DNA from: Desulfobacca acetoxidans DSM 11109
Lineage (GTDB): Bacteria; Desulfobacterota; Desulfobaccia; Desulfobaccales; Desulfobaccaceae
DNA length: 64,000 bases
Assembly (NCBI RefSeq): GCF_000195295.1
Contig: NC_015388.1
Location: 930,001 to 994,000, forward strand
Direction of reading: 5' to 3'
Shown: positions 34,524-44,120 of the stretch, one piece after another
How the letters are laid out: the number at the start of each line of letters is the position of its first letter
Position numbering within the stretch: the stretch's first letter is position 1
Notes under the pieces: model-generated
What the model was told of the DNA's origin: nothing
Databases searched by the model: none
Seen by the model: only the letters and a program-made list of their open reading frames with translations
Translations under genes and position numbers: made by a program

Positions 34524-35789
34524 CTACCCCTCGAGGATCAGGGCGTCGGCCACTACCTGCCAGATGTACTTGACTTCGATGTCAAGGTCATAGGCCTTCC
34601 TCAAGTTTCGCATGATCTGATCCCGGCAGTTGGAGCAACCCACCACCACCAGTTCGGCCCCGGTGGCTTTAATGTCTTCAGCTTTATAGCGGCCATGTTC
34701 GGTTTTTTCGGCCTGGAAGGGGCCCGGCCAGTTGCCCGCCCCGGCGCCGCAGCAGTAGGCATTCATCCGGTTACGGGGCATTTCCCGAAAATTCTTCATA
34801 TCAAAACAATAACCGAGTATTTCCCGCGCCTTCTCAAAACAATCGTCTCCCCAATACAGTCGTGGTCCCCGGCCGTGTTTACAGGAGTCGTGCCAGGTAA
34901 AGATACGGTCGGCGTGCACCGTCTTGTCCACCCGGATGCGCCCTTCCTGAAGAAAGGTGAGCAGCACATCAAAGAAATAGACATAATCATGCCCGGTTTC
35001 AGGACCAAACTCATGCTTGAAGTATTTTTCCAGATTAATCCGAGTACCCATCGAGGCCCCGCCGCAGTCGGGCAGGATCATGGTCCTGGCCTGCAGACGT
35101 TTCATATTTTCCACTTTGCGCCGGGCAATTTCTTTGCTGGCCTCGGCGTTGCCGGTAAAAATCCCCCAATCCACTGACTCCCAGTTGGTGGAGGAGGTAG
35201 TCCAATCAACTCGGGCGGCGTAAAAGATCTTCCACCACCACTTCAAGTCCTCGAAATCAGCAAAGACCTCCTTGGAGTTCTCAAAGAAGAGGTAGTCTGC
35301 CCCGATTTTATCCAGAGGAATTTCAAATCCCGGGCATTCTTCCTCGGCCAATTCCGCGGCCAGATCCTGCAGGGTTTCGACGAAATCGGCGGTTGGGATA
35401 CCCATATTGTTGCCGGTCTGAAGACACATCTCCACGCCTTTATGCAGTACCCCGGGAACCTGCTCGCGAGGTCGCAGGGCCTTGGCCCGGGTCCAGATAT
35501 CGGTCAACTTGACCCCCATCGGGCATCCAGCTAGACATCGATAGCAGGCAGTACAGATCCAGGGGAACCGACTGTCTATCAGTTCCTGCTCCATTCCCAA
35601 AAGGACCATGCGGAGGGCCTTGCGGCAATCAAGGCGTTCATCCCGGGTGCTTTCCATGCCAGTCAAAGGACATCCTCCGGAACAGGTGCCGCAGGTATAA
35701 CACGCATTAACATGGGCTGCGGAAATTAAGTCGGCAAAACGACTGGCTTGGCGTTTTTCGGTAATAGTCATAAAATCTAATACTTCCAT
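34524..35789 (-). CDS. TmcB/HmcF/DsrK-like iron-sulfur protein (cysteine paralogue of the selenoprotein)
   Basis: A 421-residue protein. The ATG at 35789 (MEVLDFMTITEKR) has GGGAGAA upstream; the frame opens 13 codons earlier. It has two 4Fe-4S motifs (CYTCGTCSGGCP, CTACYRCLAGCP) and CCG-type motifs (LPDCGGASMGTR, WHDSCKHGR, YCCGAGAGNWPG, GCSNCRDQI). It is collinear with the selenoprotein at 21433, with cysteine where that gene has UGA. It is the first gene downstream of the sigma-54 promoter. TmcB/HmcF/DsrK proteins usually exchange electrons with membrane cytochrome complexes; the partner here is unknown. Confidence 0.85.
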   Translation of the reverse strand: MEVLDFMTITEKRQASRFADLISAAHVNACYTCGTCSGGCPLTGMESTRDERLDCRKALRMVLLGMEQELIDSRFPWICTACYRCLAGCPMGVKLTDIWTRAKALRPREQVPGVLHKGVEMCLQTGNNMGIPTADFVETLQDLAAELAEEECPGFEIPLDKIGADYLFFENSKEVFADFEDLKWWWKIFYAARVDWTTSSTNWESVDWGIFTGNAEASKEIARRKVENMKRLQARTMILPDCGGASMGTRINLEKYFKHEFGPETGHDYVYFFDVLLTFLQEGRIRVDKTVHADRIFTWHDSCKHGRGPRLYWGDDCFEKAREILGYCFDMKNFREMPRNRMNAYCCGAGAGNWPGPFQAEKTEHGRYKAEDIKATGAELVVVGCSNCRDQIMRNLRKAYDLDIEVKYIWQVVADALILEG

Positions 35790-35906
35790 ACGGTTCTCCC
35801 TATCTTGACGTTTCCACCGGCCGCTCAATGGTTTGCGTGGCGAATTCAGCCAACCGCAGCAGTCGGACTTAATTGTCGGCCAAAGCGATGTCTATCAGGA
35901 GATCAA

Positions 35907-35922
35907 AGCAAAGGCCGTACCA
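35907..35922 (-). promoter_or_regulatory. Sigma-54 promoter for the hdr-metF-qmo operon
   Basis: On the minus strand TGGTACGGCCTTTGCT fits the -24/-12 consensus (TGGCACG-N4-TTGCW) with one mismatch and the required 10 bases between GG and GC. It lies about 120 bases upstream of the ATG at 35789. An NtrC-type activator is encoded immediately upstream. Confidence 0.7.
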
Positions 35923-36144
35923 GGGTCATTTCAACAATATGAAATTTTATCGGGACTCTAAGGGATGACTCTTCCTGCTGTCCCGTATGCCGCACAAAAT
36001 TTTAACCTAATGGGAATATTAGGTTCTTCGCTACGCTCACAATGACTATCAGGAGAGTAAGGAGTATTACCGGAGGGGCTATTGAACAGTTATTCTCTAC
36101 TAAACAAGGTTGTGGGAGGTTCGGCCGGTTTTGAGGGAGGGGGA

Positions 36145-36177
36145 AGTAACCCATCAACCGGGTTAGTAACGGATCAA
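36145..36177 (-). promoter_or_regulatory. Direct-repeat pair, candidate enhancer (UAS) for the NtrC-type activator
   Basis: AGTAACCCATCAA (36145-36157) and AGTAACGGATCAA (36165-36177) are 13-base direct repeats differing at two positions, spaced exactly 20 bases apart (about two helix turns). They lie about 225 bases upstream of the sigma-54 promoter. The rest of 35823-36229 holds a small inverted repeat CCTAAT/ATTAGG (36006-36023) and no gene. Confidence 0.45.
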
Positions 36178-36229
36178 TCCTTTGAATTTACTATACAATA
36201 ATAATATTCGGGTAAGATTGCCTCAGATG

Positions 36230-37600
36230 CTACCAGTTTACTCGCAGGTTATATTTTTTGATCCGTTGGCCCAGGGTCTTGCGGTTGATACCCAGGATGC
36301 GGGCTGCTTCCTGGCGCTTCCCTTTGGTGCGGCGCAGAATGAACTGGATATAGCGTTTCTCCAGTTCTTCGAGGCTGTGCTCTTCATCCGAAAAGACCTG
36401 AAACTCTCCGCGGCGCTGCGAAATAAAGCTGGGCAGATGTTCCGGCAGGATGGTATCCCCGTCTTCCAGGATAATCATCCGTTCGATGGTATGCTCCAAT
36501 TCCCGGACATTACCCGGCCAGGAATAGGCGCACAGCATCTTCAGGGCTCGATTTGAGATACCCTTGGCCTGGCGGTTGGTTTTCTGACTGTATTTCTTGA
36601 GAAAATATTCTGCGAGCAAGGGTATGTCCCCGGTCCGTTCCCGGAGGGGAGGCAGGTGAATAGGGATGACGCTCAACCGGTAGTAGAGGTCCTCCCGAAA
36701 TGAGCCGTCCTTAATGGACTCGGTAAGATCCCGATTGCAGGAGGCAATGATACGAATATCCAGTTTGGTGCGCTTCTGGCTGCCCACCCGCATAAATTCC
36801 CGTTCCTGAATGACCCTCAGGAGCTTGGCCTGGATATTTAAACTGAGATTGGTTATCTCATCAAAGAAAAAGGTCCCGTGATTGGCCAATTCGAACAGAC
36901 CGTGTTTGGTCTGATGGGCGCCGGTAAAAGAACCTTTGACATGTCCGAAGAGTTCGCTTTCCAGCAGGGTCTCTACCAGGGCGGAACAGTCTACCGGGAC
37001 AAATTCCCTGTGAGCTCGGGGGCTGAGATCATGGATGGCGCGGGCCACCAGCTCTTTGCCGGTGCCGCTTTCCCCGGTGAGCAGCACTGTACTATCACTC
37101 GGGGCGGCGCGCCGGATTTTGGCAAAAACCTTTTGCATAACCGGACTGCTGCCGATAATCGAAGCAATGCCTTGTTCGGCAGGTTCTTCCAAGGGGGATG
37201 GAGCAGAGGCCGGTCCTCGCTTGAAGAGATCAAGGGCCTTCCTAACCAGGGATTCCAATTCGTCGATCCGGAAGGGTTTAACCAGATAATCCACTGCCCC
37301 CAGTTTCATGCATTCGACCGCTCCCTCAACATCGGGGTGGCCGGTGATCATGATGACCTGAGAGGCGGGATATTCCTGGCGGATGATCTTCAGGACTCCT
37401 ATCCCATCCAAATCGGGCATTTTGATATCAAGCAGAACAACTTCGGGCGGCGCTGCAGCCATCATCTCTAGAGCCTGGCTGCCGTCGGCCGCGGTTCTTA
37501 CCTCAAGATTCTGCCCGGACAGCACCTGGGCAATGCCGCTGCGAACTACCGGTTCATCATCTACCACTAAAATCCGGGGAAGCAAGTCAAGACCGGACAA
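36230..37600 (-). CDS. Sigma-54-dependent response regulator (NtrC family)
   Basis: A 456-residue transcription activator. The receiver domain (1-120) has phospho-Asp in VVLLDIKMPD. The AAA+ domain (about 148-380) has Walker A GESGTGKE and the sigma-54 contact loop GSFTGA (the Ser variant of GAFTGA). The C-terminal Fis-type helix-turn-helix ends QEAARILGINRKTLGQRIKKY. The start overlaps the upstream kinase gene by 14 bases, suggesting a kinase-regulator pair. Likely targets are the two sigma-54 promoters at 35907 and 53731. Confidence 0.95.
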   Translation of the reverse strand: MSGLDLLPRILVVDDEPVVRSGIAQVLSGQNLEVRTAADGSQALEMMAAAPPEVVLLDIKMPDLDGIGVLKIIRQEYPASQVIMITGHPDVEGAVECMKLGAVDYLVKPFRIDELESLVRKALDLFKRGPASAPSPLEEPAEQGIASIIGSSPVMQKVFAKIRRAAPSDSTVLLTGESGTGKELVARAIHDLSPRAHREFVPVDCSALVETLLESELFGHVKGSFTGAHQTKHGLFELANHGTFFFDEITNLSLNIQAKLLRVIQEREFMRVGSQKRTKLDIRIIASCNRDLTESIKDGSFREDLYYRLSVIPIHLPPLRERTGDIPLLAEYFLKKYSQKTNRQAKGISNRALKMLCAYSWPGNVRELEHTIERMIILEDGDTILPEHLPSFISQRRGEFQVFSDEEHSLEELEKRYIQFILRRTKGKRQEAARILGINRKTLGQRIKKYNLRVNW

Positions 37601-39092
37601 AATCAGAACCCTGGCCGCTCGATACCGTCGGCAGGAGCACCCGGAATGTGGTACCCACCCCCGGTTGGCTCTCTACCTGGATTGACCCACGATGCGCCTC
37701 GATAAGGTTTTTGACAATGGCCAGACCCAGGCCGGTGCCGATAACCTGTCTGGTCTGTGGATGTTTGGCACGGTAAAATTTGTCAAAAATTTTTGGGATT
37801 TCCTCCGGTTCGAGACCTACGCCGGTGTCGCTCACCAGCACCTCCAGATACTCGCTATGGGATACCGCGGAAATCTTGACGTTCCCGCCATTGGGCGAGT
37901 AGTTGATGGCATTGCAGAGCAGATTCATAAAGACTTCTTCCATACTGCGGCGGTCCGCCTGAATCAGAGGCAGGTCCGGGGGGGTAATGAGCTGCAATAC
38001 TATTTTCTGGTTGGCTGCCTTGGTCTGTAATAATTCAACCAGATCGGTCAAGACCCCCCCTAACGATAAGGGGACTTGCTCCAGCTGGCAGTAGCCGGCT
38101 TCCATCCGGGCCACGTTCAGCAATTCGTTAATCAGGTCCAACAGACCCTGGATTTTGGCGTGGGCCCGGACGAGCAACTCCCGTTGCTTTTCGGTCAGGT
38201 CTCCGGCCAGTCCGTCCAAAATCACCGTATGCTGCATCTTGATGGCTGACAACGGGGCCCGCAGTTCATGGGATACCATCTGCACGAATTCGTTTTTCAT
38301 TTCATCTAATTCCTTAAATCCGGTGATGTCATGAAAAACGGTGACTACCCCTAATAATTGCAGATCAGGTCCGTAAAACGGCGCCGACAGTGCCCGGAGA
38401 TAGGCCCGCCCTTTGCGAAGCTCTTGAGATATATAAGTTATATTATCCTGCTCCGGGGCAGTGAGTAAAGTGTAAATTGCTTCCTTCAGGGAAGTATCGT
38501 CTAGATAGAAGGACAGGGGACCAGGCTGAGGTGGAGGCGTGGACAGCTCTAGAAGGCGCATCAGCGCCGGATTGCAGAGGACTACCTCGAGATCGCGGTT
38601 GGTCACTAACACCCCGTCCGCCATACAGTTGATAATAGTATGGAGACGGCTCTGTTCGCTGGCCAGAGTATACAGGTTTCTGGCCTGTTCTTCTCTTAAT
38701 TCCCGAGCCTGACGTTCCAGTTTCTGCTTCTCCAGGACCCGTTTGACTACCAGGGTGAGGTGATCAACCCGAAAAGGCTTGGTGACAAAGTCGTAGGCCC
38801 CTTTCTGCATACATTCGACGGCATTTGCCACGGTCCCGTGGCCGGTGATAATGATTATCGGCACCTCCGGATAGTGGGTCCCGGCCACCTCCAGCACCTC
38901 CAAGGCCCCCATCACCGGCATCTTCAGGTCGCAGAGGACAAGGTTTATCGGTTCAGTGCGAAGGATTTCCAGAGCCTCCTGGCCGTTGGCGGCGGTAGCC
39001 ACCTGGTAGCCCTCCGGCTGAAGGATCAGGGCACAACCATCACGGATCACTTTTTCATCGTCTACCACTAATATCGTATAAGGCTCCGACAT
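37587..39092 (-). CDS. Response-regulator/PAS histidine kinase hybrid
   Basis: A 501-residue cytoplasmic signalling protein. The N-terminal receiver (phospho-Asp in LVLCDLKMPV) is followed by a helical linker, a PAS domain (about 155-275, MADGVLVTNRDLEVVLCNPALMRLLEL), HisKA with H-box MVSHELRAPLSAIK, and HATPase_c with N box NLLCNAINYSPNGG and G boxes DTGVGL and [18 protein letters not shown]. No membrane helices are seen. It is co-transcribed with the NtrC-type regulator and the PAS kinase upstream, so signals may pass through a relay. Confidence 0.93.
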   Translation of the reverse strand: MSEPYTILVVDDEKVIRDGCALILQPEGYQVATAANGQEALEILRTEPINLVLCDLKMPVMGALEVLEVAGTHYPEVPIIIITGHGTVANAVECMQKGAYDFVTKPFRVDHLTLVVKRVLEKQKLERQARELREEQARNLYTLASEQSRLHTIINCMADGVLVTNRDLEVVLCNPALMRLLELSTPPPQPGPLSFYLDDTSLKEAIYTLLTAPEQDNITYISQELRKGRAYLRALSAPFYGPDLQLLGVVTVFHDITGFKELDEMKNEFVQMVSHELRAPLSAIKMQHTVILDGLAGDLTEKQRELLVRAHAKIQGLLDLINELLNVARMEAGYCQLEQVPLSLGGVLTDLVELLQTKAANQKIVLQLITPPDLPLIQADRRSMEEVFMNLLCNAINYSPNGGNVKISAVSHSEYLEVLVSDTGVGLEPEEIPKIFDKFYRAKHPQTRQVIGTGLGLAIVKNLIEAHRGSIQVESQPGVGTTFRVLLPTVSSGQGSDFVRS

Positions 39093-39147
39093 GGTTTATC
39101 CTTCCGATGTCAAACGTTGCGGGCTGACTACCTGATATCCTCCCCTC

Positions 39148-41518
39148 CTAAAGAACATGGTCATAATCCTCACCTGGTTCGCTGATGTTTACCGACCCGG
39201 AATGGATCTGTGCAGGTGCATCCAGGGGGAGTTTCATAATAAAGGCGGTACCGCCTTCGGGGGGGCTGGCCACCTCGATGCTGCCGCCATGACGCTGAAT
39301 AATCCCATAGACAATGGCCAGACCCAGGCCGGTGCCTTTCCCGGGAGGCTTGGTGGTAAAAAACGGGTCGAAAATCTTATCCCTGATCGGAGCCGGGATT
39401 CCACTGCCAGTATCCGTAAAAGTCAGAATCACCCCGTCTTCGGCTCTGTTCGGCTGGCTGGTGATAGTAATCCGCCCTCGGCCCCCCATGGCATCCGCCG
39501 CATTCAACAACAGATTGGTAAAAACTTGATGCAATTGACCCGGATCGCCGATGATCTGGGGGAGGTTAGGGTCCAACTGTTGTATTATTTCAATATCATG
39601 AAACAAAGCCTGGTGTTTAACCAGATCGACACAACGGCTGATGACGCTGTTCGGATCAAAGAGGGTTCTCTCTTCCAGGGATTGACGGCTAAATTCCAGC
39701 AGGCGGGTGACAATTTTTTTTGCACCGGAAAGTCTGGTTGATGATCTCTTCGACATTCGGGCGTTCTGGTGTCTGTTCAGTCATCTGCCGAAGCAATAAT
39801 TCGGCGTAGATCAGGATACCGGCCAGGGGATTATTGATTTCATGGGCCACTCCCGCAGCCAGTCGGCCCAGGGAAGCAATCTTCTCAGCCTGCATGAGCT
39901 GGGCCTGGGTTTTTTCCAATTCCTGCCGTATTCGCAAGCTTTCCCGCAGATCGGAGAAAATGCCGACACTGCCAACCTCGTGGCCCTGTTCCCGTATAAT
40001 CGAGGCGGAAAAGTTAACCGGCACTTCTTCGCCATCTTTGGCCCGGAAGATGATGCGGGTGGTCTTTAACTTATCGGGAGGACCAAAATTATCGCTGCGC
40101 ATCCGGCGCATAATCTCGCTGGCCAATTCTTTGGGGTAAAACTGGTGCAGCACTTCGGGATGACCAACGACCTCGACGGCCTGATAACCCAGAATTCTTT
40201 CGGCCCCTTCATTAAAGATCAAGGGATTGCCACGGTGGTCTAACACCACAATGCCATCGACCGAGCATTGGATGAGGTCATGCAAAAATTTGTTGGTCTT
40301 GTGAAGCTCGCGCTTGGTTTGGATGGAATCGCTGAGGTCTCGAAGATAAATGTAGGTCAGGATATTTTTACCGACCTGGGAGACCGCCATGGAAGTCTCC
40401 AGGATGCGACCCCGGCCGGACAGCTTATCAGGTTCATCCAGAGAACTGCAAAATTGCGTTTCCTGGCGAATATGCTTATCAACCATCGAGGTCAATTGCC
40501 GGGCGATTTTCTTATGTAAAGGTCCGAGCACTTTTCCTAACTTATCTCCGATCAGCTTATTTTTCGGACGGCGGACTAGTTCTGCCGCTTTGCAGTTGGC
40601 AAACAGGATCTGTTGCTTCTCATCCACCATCAGGATGCCTTCTTTAGTCAGCTCGGTAACCATCAATACTTTTTTTTCGGCTTCAACCAGGGCGGTGATA
40701 TCGCGGAAGGCCTCAAAGCCGCCAATTACCCGTCCCATCGGATCCGTGATGATAGATGCGGAAACCATCACCGGGATTTCCCGGCCCTGACGATCACGAA
40801 CTACCTGCCGGAGTCCCGAGACAGGCATCTTCCGTTCCATGGACAGCTTCAGCACGCAGCCATCGGTGTTGCACAGACTGGTGTTCAGAATACTGCCGCA
40901 CTTCATCCGACCTATGACTTCTTCGCGCCGATAACCGGTGAGTTTTTCCAAAGGCTCGTTAATGTAAGTAATCACCAGGTCAGGATTGACCGTAAAGAAC
41001 GGGGTGGGGAAATATTCAAGGATACTGGACAACGTGGCTGTCTGGAGTTGCGCCGCAGGATGGGCCAACAGATCGGCGTGCAGATCCCGGAGCACGATAA
41101 AACATCCGGCGGGTTGGCCGCCCGAACTGTGAACCGGGGTGGCGGTAACAGTGAGAGGAATCTCTCTTCCATCAGGAAGCCTCAAACCGATCGGCACCCG
41201 GCTGAGACTCTCGCCGTTTTGCAGGCAGCGTTCCACCCAGTTATAATCTTCCCACCTGATTTCCACTCTTGAGACTGGCGTGCAAATTGGGCAGGCATCC
41301 CCCAAATGCAAAGTACCTCCGAAGAGCTTTTCGGCCTGGCGGTTTATGAATGCCACCCGACGGTCCTGATTCGTGATCAACACCGGGTCCGGGAAGTTCA
41401 TCAGTAGCGGAGAAAACCACTCGGGCAGAATATTCCGGTCGGTTAATCCCTCGGGGGTATGCGGTCCGGCAAGTGTATCGGCTGGGCCGTGATTCATCAC
41501 CTCATCCTCTTCGCCCAT
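39148..41518 (-). CDS. Multi-PAS histidine kinase, interrupted by a -1 frameshift at an A8 run
   Basis: The full protein would be about 790 residues: four PAS-like domains (starts near 35, 165, 290 and 410), then HisKA ([29 protein letters not shown]) and HATPase ([37 protein letters not shown]). It is read in two frames, 41518-39689 and then 39756-39148. On the minus strand the run TGC-AAAAAAAA-TTGTC (39721-39714 on plus) shifts the frame. With seven A the protein would read on as [14 protein letters not shown], normal for this family; with eight it stops after [10 protein letters not shown]. This could be a base-call error, a slippage site or an inactivating mutation. Confidence 0.85.
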
Positions 41519-41571
41519 GATCTTAGAAGGATTTGTAAACCAATCTCAAGAATCAACCAGATCTCCGACAT

Positions 41572-42606
41572 TCACTGATTATCACGGCTCCGGCATTGCA
41601 CGGGCTGGCAGCGAGGTACCTCGAAGGTTTTTTCTAATATCTGCACTGCCGGAGCAAGATCCTGTTGTTTAATGATAACCGAAATGGAAGAAACGGTGCA
41701 ACTCAGGGCCAAGAGGGTTACCTCGGCCCTCTCCAGGGCCTCTACCACAGTGTCGCCGATGCCGTAGCGATCGCCAAAATGGGGACCATGGACAAATATT
41801 GCCGCTACCGGCGACTGACGATATGCTGAGAGGCCGGGGAGGTGGGATTGTATAACCTGTTCTATCGCCGCTACCCGATCACCGGCCGGGAGATCGGCGC
41901 ACAAACCGAAAGAACATCGTAATTCCGGTCTATCCAGGACCGGCAGCGCCACTAAAAAGGGCAGTCTAAAGCCCCGCTTCCCCATAGTCACCAATGCCCT
42001 GCCAAATTCCTCCAGGGCTGGCGACGAGGGCAGGGTTAACTCCCAGAGGTCTATATCGATCTCTTGCACCAAGCAGTAAATCTTGATCACCTTCTCCTGA
42101 TAGGTGGCTACCACAGCCCGTACCAACTCTTGCGGAGGGAGTTGGGCCGCAAAGAATTCGGTCGGCGATCGATATGTGGGAAACTGGAACTGTTTGAATA
42201 ATTGTTGAATCGCCCTGTTCCTGCCGCCCGATGAGATAACTCCGGATACGGCGGAGGGGGAACTGGCCAGACCCCGGAGCACAACCCTGGCCTGAGCTAC
42301 GCAGCGAAGGAAAAGGCCTGTGATATCCGGATGTTGATCATGAGGATACAGCGAGATAATGCAGGTGTCCGAAAATAGCCGGGAAAGGCTGCACCGATCA
42401 TGGAAGGTCTGTACCAGTGAGTGGCTGCTGGCCCCGGCCTCAAGCTCAGTGCAGAAAACGGTGCTGCTGTCCCGATCCAGGTGGCCAGCAATGTGGGTCA
42501 AGAAGGTAAGGTTAATCTTTTGTTGGGCCAAAGGGGCGCAGATGTCTTTCCCCAAGCGGCTGTTGGCACTCGTGGAAGAGGATGCCACACAGGCACCCTC
42601 CTCCAC
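41572..42606 (-). CDS. ACT-domain protein of unknown function
   Basis: A protein of at least 344 residues. The C-terminal part (IFVHGPHFGDRYGIGDTVVEALERAEVTLLALSCTVSSISVII) is a clear ACT fold like the regulatory part of aspartate kinase. The N-terminal part (LAQQKINLTFLTHIAGHLDRDSSTVFC) looks like another ACT unit. No kinase domain is present. The GTG at 42606 is the only usual start in frame, but protein-like sequence (KKQKIGGLKVVEEG) continues upstream without a start, so the true beginning is uncertain and may involve a frameshift. Its place between a CheY-like protein and two kinases suggests small-molecule sensing (inference). Confidence 0.65.
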   Translation of the reverse strand: MEEGACVASSSTSANSRLGKDICAPLAQQKINLTFLTHIAGHLDRDSSTVFCTELEAGASSHSLVQTFHDRCSLSRLFSDTCIISLYPHDQHPDITGLFLRCVAQARVVLRGLASSPSAVSGVISSGGRNRAIQQLFKQFQFPTYRSPTEFFAAQLPPQELVRAVVATYQEKVIKIYCLVQEIDIDLWELTLPSSPALEEFGRALVTMGKRGFRLPFLVALPVLDRPELRCSFGLCADLPAGDRVAAIEQVIQSHLPGLSAYRQSPVAAIFVHGPHFGDRYGIGDTVVEALERAEVTLLALSCTVSSISVIIKQQDLAPAVQILEKTFEVPRCQPVQCRSRDNQ

Positions 42607-42687
42607 AACTTTAAGGCCCCCGATTTTCTGTTTCTTGATGGTCTTCTCTCCAGGCCCACGGTCATCTGGTCCATGCCCGTTGACCGT

Positions 42688-43074
42688 TTAGGCGCCAATC
42701 AGTCGTTCCACCGCCTGCGCCAGGGTGGCCGGGTCTACCGGTTTGGACACATAGTCGTCGGCTTCGGTAGTCATGCCCTGATAATGGCTGTAGGTGGTGC
42801 TGGGTACCGCTTCGGCCACCGCAGTCAACAGCATGATCGGGATGTCCTTGGTCCAATCGTTCGCCTTCAATTCTTTACACAATTCATAGCCGCTCTTCTT
42901 GGGCATCATCACGTCCAGCACCAAGAGGTCCGGCCGGCGCTTCTTAATAGCGTTCTCACCCTCAAGGGCGTCGTAGGCCTTGCCCACTTCATAGCCCTTG
43001 TTCTCCAACAACATGGATACGGTTTCGACAAAATCAGGATCGTCATCAACGATCAGGATATACTCTTTTGCCAT
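42688..43074 (-). CDS. CheY-like single-domain response regulator
   Basis: A 128-residue receiver domain with acidic pocket IVDDDPD, phospho-Asp in LLVLDVMMPKKSG, Thr in MLLTAVAE and Lys in DDYVSKPVD. There is no output domain. GAAGGAGAAA lies just before the ATG. It is the first gene of the signalling group that separates the two Hdr-MetF arrays. It may relay phosphate between the kinases or regulate by protein contact. Confidence 0.93.
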   Translation of the reverse strand: MAKEYILIVDDDPDFVETVSMLLENKGYEVGKAYDALEGENAIKKRRPDLLVLDVMMPKKSGYELCKELKANDWTKDIPIMLLTAVAEAVPSTTYSHYQGMTTEADDYVSKPVDPATLAQAVERLIGA

Positions 43075-43187
43075 GGTATTTCTCCTTCTTGTAGTCGGGG
43101 TTTATAGTTTCGGTAAATTGGATCAAGAGTCATCTGCGGTCTCTTAAACCGCGGCTCATCAGGGTTAAACATCGTAGTGGCCCTGGT

Positions 43188-44120
43188 TTAATTTATCTGC
43201 GGGCGGGGGTATAATCCGGCCCGTTCGACTATTTCCGGAACCTTCTCTTCCCATTCAATGGCCATAATATGGAATCCCCGGACACCTTCCTCCTCTTTCA
43301 ATTCCTGGATCTGCTCAATGGCTAGTTTAATTCCTTCCTCGGCCTGTTTTTCTTTGGGTACGCCGCCGATGCGTTTCACAATCTCATCCGGAACATCGAT
43401 GCCCGGCACCCGGTTCTTCATGTATCTGGCCATGCCGACGTTCTTCATCGGCGTAATTCCGGCCAAAATCGCTACCTTTTCGGTTAATCCGCGCTCGCGT
43501 GCCAGTTTCAGCCAGAGTTTGAATTTTTCCATGTTGTAGATACACTGAGTCTGAATAAACTGGGCCCCGGCCGCCGCCTTCTTCGCCAACCGGGGAACGC
43601 GGATTTCAAAGGGATCGGCAAACGGGTTGGCCGCGGCGCCGATAAACATCTGTGGGCGCGGCTCAACTTGGTGGCCGCCCAGCAGATGGCCTTCATCCCG
43701 CATCATCCGGACCGTCTGAAGTAACTGGGTAGAATCCAGATCAAAGACGTTAACCGCATTGGGATGATCCCCAAAGTGCTGATGATCGCCGGTAAGACAG
43801 AGGATATTGCAGATACCGAAGGAGGCGGCGCCGAGAATATCGCTCTGTAAGGCGATGCGGTTGCGGTCCCGCGTGACCATCTGCAGCACCGGTTCCAGGC
43901 CCATAAGCTTGAGGCGGATACAGGCCGCCAGGCTGCACAACCGGGTCACCGAGGTCTGGTTGTCAGTGACGTTGATGGCATCAACATAATCCTTGATCAT
44001 CTGAGCCTTGTGCTCTATCACGGAGCCATCACAATTACGCGGCGGACCGACCTCGGAGGTGACGGCCTGGTGACCGGCGGCTAGTACTTTCTCCAGTCTG
44101 CTCGGGGTGGTGCTGTTCAT
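43188..44120 (-). CDS. metF: Methylenetetrahydrofolate reductase MetF (copy 2)
   Basis: A 310-residue MetF. Landmarks are VTSEVGPPRNCDG, DAINVTDNQTSVTRLCSLAACI, MVTRDRNRIALQSDILGAASFGICNILCLTGDHQHFGDHP and FDLDSTQLLQTV, with ILAGITPMKNVGMARYMKNRVPG near the C-terminus. This copy has the full-length features of the Wood-Ljungdahl enzyme. It overlaps metV copy 2 by 4 bases and ends the second Hdr array, followed by 113 bases before the response-regulator gene. Confidence 0.92.
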   Translation of the reverse strand: MNSTTPSRLEKVLAAGHQAVTSEVGPPRNCDGSVIEHKAQMIKDYVDAINVTDNQTSVTRLCSLAACIRLKLMGLEPVLQMVTRDRNRIALQSDILGAASFGICNILCLTGDHQHFGDHPNAVNVFDLDSTQLLQTVRMMRDEGHLLGGHQVEPRPQMFIGAAANPFADPFEIRVPRLAKKAAAGAQFIQTQCIYNMEKFKLWLKLARERGLTEKVAILAGITPMKNVGMARYMKNRVPGIDVPDEIVKRIGGVPKEKQAEEGIKLAIEQIQELKEEEGVRGFHIMAIEWEEKVPEIVERAGLYPRPQIN

